Shown here: positions 61,143 through 64,000 of the stretch, piece after piece | Layout: the number at the start of each line of letters is the position of its first letter | How positions within the stretch are numbered: position 1 is the stretch's first letter | Assembly: GCA_934654795.1 (NCBI GenBank) | Contig: CAKUGT010000004.1 | Span: 1 to 64,000 of the forward strand | Source: an uncultured Collinsella sp. | Lineage (GTDB): Bacteria; Actinomycetota; Coriobacteriia; Coriobacteriales; Coriobacteriaceae | Length of the DNA: 64,000 nucleotides | Direction: 5' to 3' | The notes under the pieces: model-generated | The model's database searches: none | What the model saw: the letters and a program-made list of their open reading frames with translations, nothing else | What the model was told of the DNA's origin: nothing | Made by a program: the position numbers and the translations under genes

Positions 61143-63698
61143 TTACCGGCCAAAGACCTCTTCGGCGATGCGCGCGCTTTCGGCGGCGTCCTTGGCGTAG
61201 TAGTCTGCGCCGATCTGCTTGGCGTATTCGGGGGTGAGCACGGCGCCGCCCACGATGATCTTGACGCCCGGGACTTCCGAATGGAGCAGCTTAATGGTCT
61301 CCTCCATGGCAACGACGGTGGTGGTCATAAGCGCCGAGAGGCCGACGAGTTTGATGTCGCGCTCCTTGACGGTCTTGAGCACCTCTTGCGGGTCGACGTC
61401 GCGGCCCAGGTCAAAGACGGTGTAGCCGTAGTTGTCGAGCAGCATCTTGACGATGTTCTTGCCGATATCGTGGATGTCGCCCTTGACGGTGGCCACGCAG
61501 ATCTTGCCCTTGTCGGCAATCTCGCCGGCGGGCATCAGACGCTTGATGGTATCGAAGCCCACGCGTGCTGTTTCTGCCGAGGCCATGAGCTGCGGCAAGA
61601 AGAATTTGCCCTGATCGAAGAGGACACCGACCTCGTCGAGGGCAGGAATAAAGTGGTTATTGATGAGGTCCATGGCGTCGTGGTCGGCCAGCAGGCGCTC
61701 GGTCTCGGCCGCGATCTCGCCCTTGCGGCCCGAGACGACCATGTGGCGGATGGGATCGTCGTCGGCGCTGGCGGTGGTGCCCGCGGCGGGTGCGGCATCG
61801 GTCGTTGCGGCCTGGGCGGCCGCCGGGTCTGCGGCGATCTTATACGGGTCGGTCCAGCCGGCATAGCGCTCGATGTATCCGGTCGAGCCCTCGTCCTCAA
61901 CGCTCAGCACACGATAACTGTAGACGGTGTCCATAAAGCGCTTGGAGCCCGGGTTCATGATAGGGGCGTCCAGGCCCGCGCCAAACGCGGCGGCCAAAAA
62001 GACCGAGCCCAGCAGCGGGCGGGCGGGCAGGCCAAAGCTGATGTTCGATACGCCGAGCGCGCACTTGACGCCCAGGCGCTCCTTGCACAGCGACATGGCG
62101 CGCAGGATCTGCTCGGCCTGGCGCTGGTTGGTCGAGGCGGTCATGACCAGGCAGTCGATGAGGATGCGGTCCGGGCCGATGCCGTAGCGGGCGGCCTCGG
62201 CCACGATGCGCTCGGCGATGGCAAAGCGGGCCTCGGCGGTATCGGGGATGCCGCCCTCGTCGAGCGTGAGGCCGACGACGTTGGTGCCGTAGTGGGCGAC
62301 CAGCGGGAAGATCTCGTCCATGATCTGCTGCTTGCCGTTGACCGAGTTGATGATGGGCTTGCCGGCGTAGCGGCGCACGGCGGCCTCGACGGCGGCGGGG
62401 TCGGTGGAGTCGATCTGCAGGGGCAGGAGGGTGGAGCCCTGGAGCTGCTCGGTTGCCTGCTGGATGATCTTGACCTCGTCGATCTCAGGCAGGCCCACGT
62501 TGACATCTAGGATGTCGGCGCCCTGCTCCTGCTGGCTGATGCCCTGGCTTACGACGTAATCCAGGTCGCCGTCGCGCAGGGCCTGCTGCAGGCGCTTCTT
62601 GCCGGTGGGGTTGATGCGCTCGCCGATGACGGCGATCTTGTGGCCGTCGCAGGGAAGGTCTACGACCGTCTGGGCGCTCGTGACCGACATGCTGGGCTTG
62701 CGGTGACGCACACTGGGCGTGTGGTTGTCGATGAGGGTGCGAAGTGCCGCCATGTGCGCGGGCGTGGTGCCGCAACAGCCGCCGACGACGCTCACGCCGT
62801 CCTCGATTATGCCGGCGACGGCCTCGGCGTATTCGGGTGCCTGGATGTCAAAGACGGTGTTGCCGTCATCGTCCACGCGGGGTAGTCCCGCATTTGCCTG
62901 CACCATGACGGGCTTGTTGGTGACGGTGAGCATGCGCGCGGCGAGTCCGCGGAGCTCGGCCGGGCCCTGGCTGCAGTTGATGCCCAGGACATCGGCGCCG
63001 ATGGCGTCGAGGGTGATGGCGGCGACCTCAGGGCTTGTGCCCAAGAAGGTGCGACCGTCTTCCTCAAAGGTCATGGTGGCAAAGACGGGCAGGTCGGAGT
63101 TCTCGCGGCAGGCGAGGACGGCGGCCTTGATCTCGGCCAGGTCGGTCATGGTCTCGATAATAAAGAGGTCGACGCCCGCAGCGACGCCGGCACGCACCTC
63201 CTCGGCAAAGAGGTCGTAGGCCTCGTCAAAGCTGAGGGTGCCCAGGGGGCGCAGTAGGGCGCCGATGGGGCCGATGTCGCCGGCGACGTAGCGGGCGCCG
63301 GCCTCACGGGCGCAGGTGACGGCCGCGGCAAAGACATCGGCCACGGTGGCGGCGCCGTCGAGTTTGTGGGCGTTTGCGCCAAAGGTGTTGGCGGTGATCA
63401 CGTCACAGCCGGCCTCGACGTACTGGCGCTGGATGTCGGTGATGACCTCGGGCTCCTCAAAGTTGAGGAGCTCGGGCAGGGCGCCGGCCTTCATACCGGC
63501 GGCCTGCAGCATGGTGCCCATGCCGCCGTCAAACAGCAGATGCCCGGTGCCTTCGATGGCGGCACGCAGGCGATCGTCCTTGATGCACAGGTCGTCGATC
63601 GTGCGCGTCTTGTACGTGGCGCCGTTGAGGCGCGCGGCATTGACAGGCGCCGCCAACGCAGCGCCGTCAGAATCATGAGTGATAAGCGGAGTAAACAT
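61143..63698 (-). CDS. metH: Cobalamin-dependent methionine synthase, lacking the activation domain
   Basis: This 851-residue protein has three of the four MetH domains. The homocysteine domain at about 45-345 has LFDGGMGTML, GINCSQGP and VGGCCGTTP with the zinc cysteines. The pterin-binding barrel lies at 360-640 (IGERINPTGKK). The cobalamin cap and Rossmann domains are at 665-851, with the GDIHDIGKN cobalt-ligand motif. It methylates homocysteine using methyl-tetrahydrofolate. The C-terminal S-adenosylmethionine reactivation domain of the 1200-residue form is absent; the gene just upstream encodes it separately. The ATG at 63698 follows TAGGAG, which overlaps the upstream stop codon. Confidence 0.96.
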   Translation of the reverse strand: MFTPLITHDSDGAALAAPVNAARLNGATYKTRTIDDLCIKDDRLRAAIEGTGHLLFDGGMGTMLQAAGMKAGALPELLNFEEPEVITDIQRQYVEAGCDVITANTFGANAHKLDGAATVADVFAAAVTCAREAGARYVAGDIGPIGALLRPLGTLSFDEAYDLFAEEVRAGVAAGVDLFIIETMTDLAEIKAAVLACRENSDLPVFATMTFEEDGRTFLGTSPEVAAITLDAIGADVLGINCSQGPAELRGLAARMLTVTNKPVMVQANAGLPRVDDDGNTVFDIQAPEYAEAVAGIIEDGVSVVGGCCGTTPAHMAALRTLIDNHTPSVRHRKPSMSVTSAQTVVDLPCDGHKIAVIGERINPTGKKRLQQALRDGDLDYVVSQGISQQEQGADILDVNVGLPEIDEVKIIQQATEQLQGSTLLPLQIDSTDPAAVEAAVRRYAGKPIINSVNGKQQIMDEIFPLVAHYGTNVVGLTLDEGGIPDTAEARFAIAERIVAEAARYGIGPDRILIDCLVMTASTNQRQAEQILRAMSLCKERLGVKCALGVSNISFGLPARPLLGSVFLAAAFGAGLDAPIMNPGSKRFMDTVYSYRVLSVEDEGSTGYIERYAGWTDPYKIAADPAAAQAATTDAAPAAGTTASADDDPIRHMVVSGRKGEIAAETERLLADHDAMDLINNHFIPALDEVGVLFDQGKFFLPQLMASAETARVGFDTIKRLMPAGEIADKGKICVATVKGDIHDIGKNIVKMLLDNYGYTVFDLGRDVDPQEVLKTVKERDIKLVGLSALMTTTVVAMEETIKLLHSEVPGVKIIVGGAVLTPEYAKQIGADYYAKDAAESARIAEEVFGR

Positions 63699-63707
63699 CG
63701 ATGGCTC

Positions 63708-64000
63708 CTAATGGCTGGAATAGCAGGTGGTGTGGGCGGCACGGAAGCGACAGTGTTCGCGCATGCGGCAGATATTGCAGGTGGGGCGGGTCTGGGCGTC
63801 GTGGACTTCGCCGTCGAACAGGCCGATCACTGCGGTCACGCTCTTGGTGGGCATGAGCAGGCTGGTGGGCGTGACGGTGAGTCCAATGAGGCGCGTGGCG
63901 TTGAGCGCATCCACGATTGAGCGCTGGGCCGAGAGCGGGCAGTCGCCGTAGCCGGGGCTAAAGCGCCAGTTGCCGGCGAGTCCGTGTGCGGCAGCGTCCG
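63708..64000 (-). CDS. MetH activation-domain protein, partial (runs off the right edge)
   Basis: Only the C-terminal 96 or so residues are inside the window. They read RFSPGYGDCPL..., then LTPTSLLMPTKSVTAVIG, which match the reactivation domain of MetH (S-adenosylmethionine-binding, SPGY loop). A cysteine-rich tail TCNICRMREHC follows. It ends 9 bp before metH starts. The split of the synthase into two coupled genes is thus visible, and the start lies beyond position 64000. Confidence 0.88.
   Translation of the reverse strand, partial: DAAAHGLAGNWRFSPGYGDCPLSAQRSIVDALNATRLIGLTVTPTSLLMPTKSVTAVIGLFDGEVHDAQTRPTCNICRMREHCRFRAAHTTCYSSH

Noticed and set aside
59715..62510. 931-codon plus-strand ORF over the UPF0210 and metH genes
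   Set aside because: It runs antisense to two well-supported genes and its translation is Gly/Asp/His/Val-rich mirror sequence.

Overview
The window reads as chromosome of a high-GC Gram-positive gut actinobacterium of the class Coriobacteriia, most like Collinsella. The reasons are the GC-rich coding sequence with low-GC islands, a GlnR-like regulator beside glnA, LPxTG pili with a class C sortase, GatCAB, an NAD-dependent ligase, and many long palindromic intergenic repeats. The genus is inferred from protein and repeat character, not from a marker gene such as 16S rRNA. No tRNA or rRNA gene was seen; the one clear stable RNA gene is tmRNA.

Layout. 0-5.3 kb: HIT hydrolase, a GntR/FCD regulator, then a ketodeoxygluconate module (eda, kdgK) diverging from a LacI-family regulator, with repeated operators and two repeated structured leader elements. 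5.3-9.1 kb: glnA, a GlnR-like response regulator, an HtrA protease. 9.2-18.1 kb: a MITE-like element, ligA with a coupled small ORF, a MerR regulator with a MATE exporter, and a heterodimeric ABC exporter. 18.1-24.6 kb: a predicted PD-(D/E)XK nuclease, moaA, a moaC-mobB fusion, an MFS transporter and a HAD phosphatase, with palindromes after most stop codons. 25-33.9 kb: a pilus locus of three sortase-anchored proteins, a duplicated intergenic block with a tiny membrane protein, and a class C sortase. 34.1-37.7 kb: gatCAB. 37.9-42.6 kb: an AraC regulator divergent from a two-subunit ABC system. 42.7-48.4 kb: an AAA/DUF4143 ATPase, a P-type ATPase with a small partner, a RelB/PIN toxin-antitoxin pair, and a small helical protein. 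48.6-49.5 kb: ssrA followed by unusual repeats. 49.6-54.5 kb: patatin lipase, rplM-rpsI, glmM, EIIA-Glc, nagB. 54.9-64 kb: a 999-residue SARP-type regulator, a YhbY-like protein, a methyltransferase, a UPF0210 protein, and a split methionine synthase whose activation-domain gene runs off the right edge.

The most unusual layer is between the genes. At least five families of long, nearly perfect palindromes occur here, several with compensatory changes between copies. Two pairs of structured elements accompany the eda/kdgK regulon and share promoter, operator and hairpin order. Two 134-150 bp nested palindromes share an invariant core, and two 178-202 bp elements have 30 bp terminal inverted repeats. 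These are the best candidates for something undescribed. Their function is inferred, and genome-wide copy number and RNA data would settle it.

All calls were made by reading the sequence without database searches. Start sites were chosen from Shine-Dalgarno spacing and family conservation.
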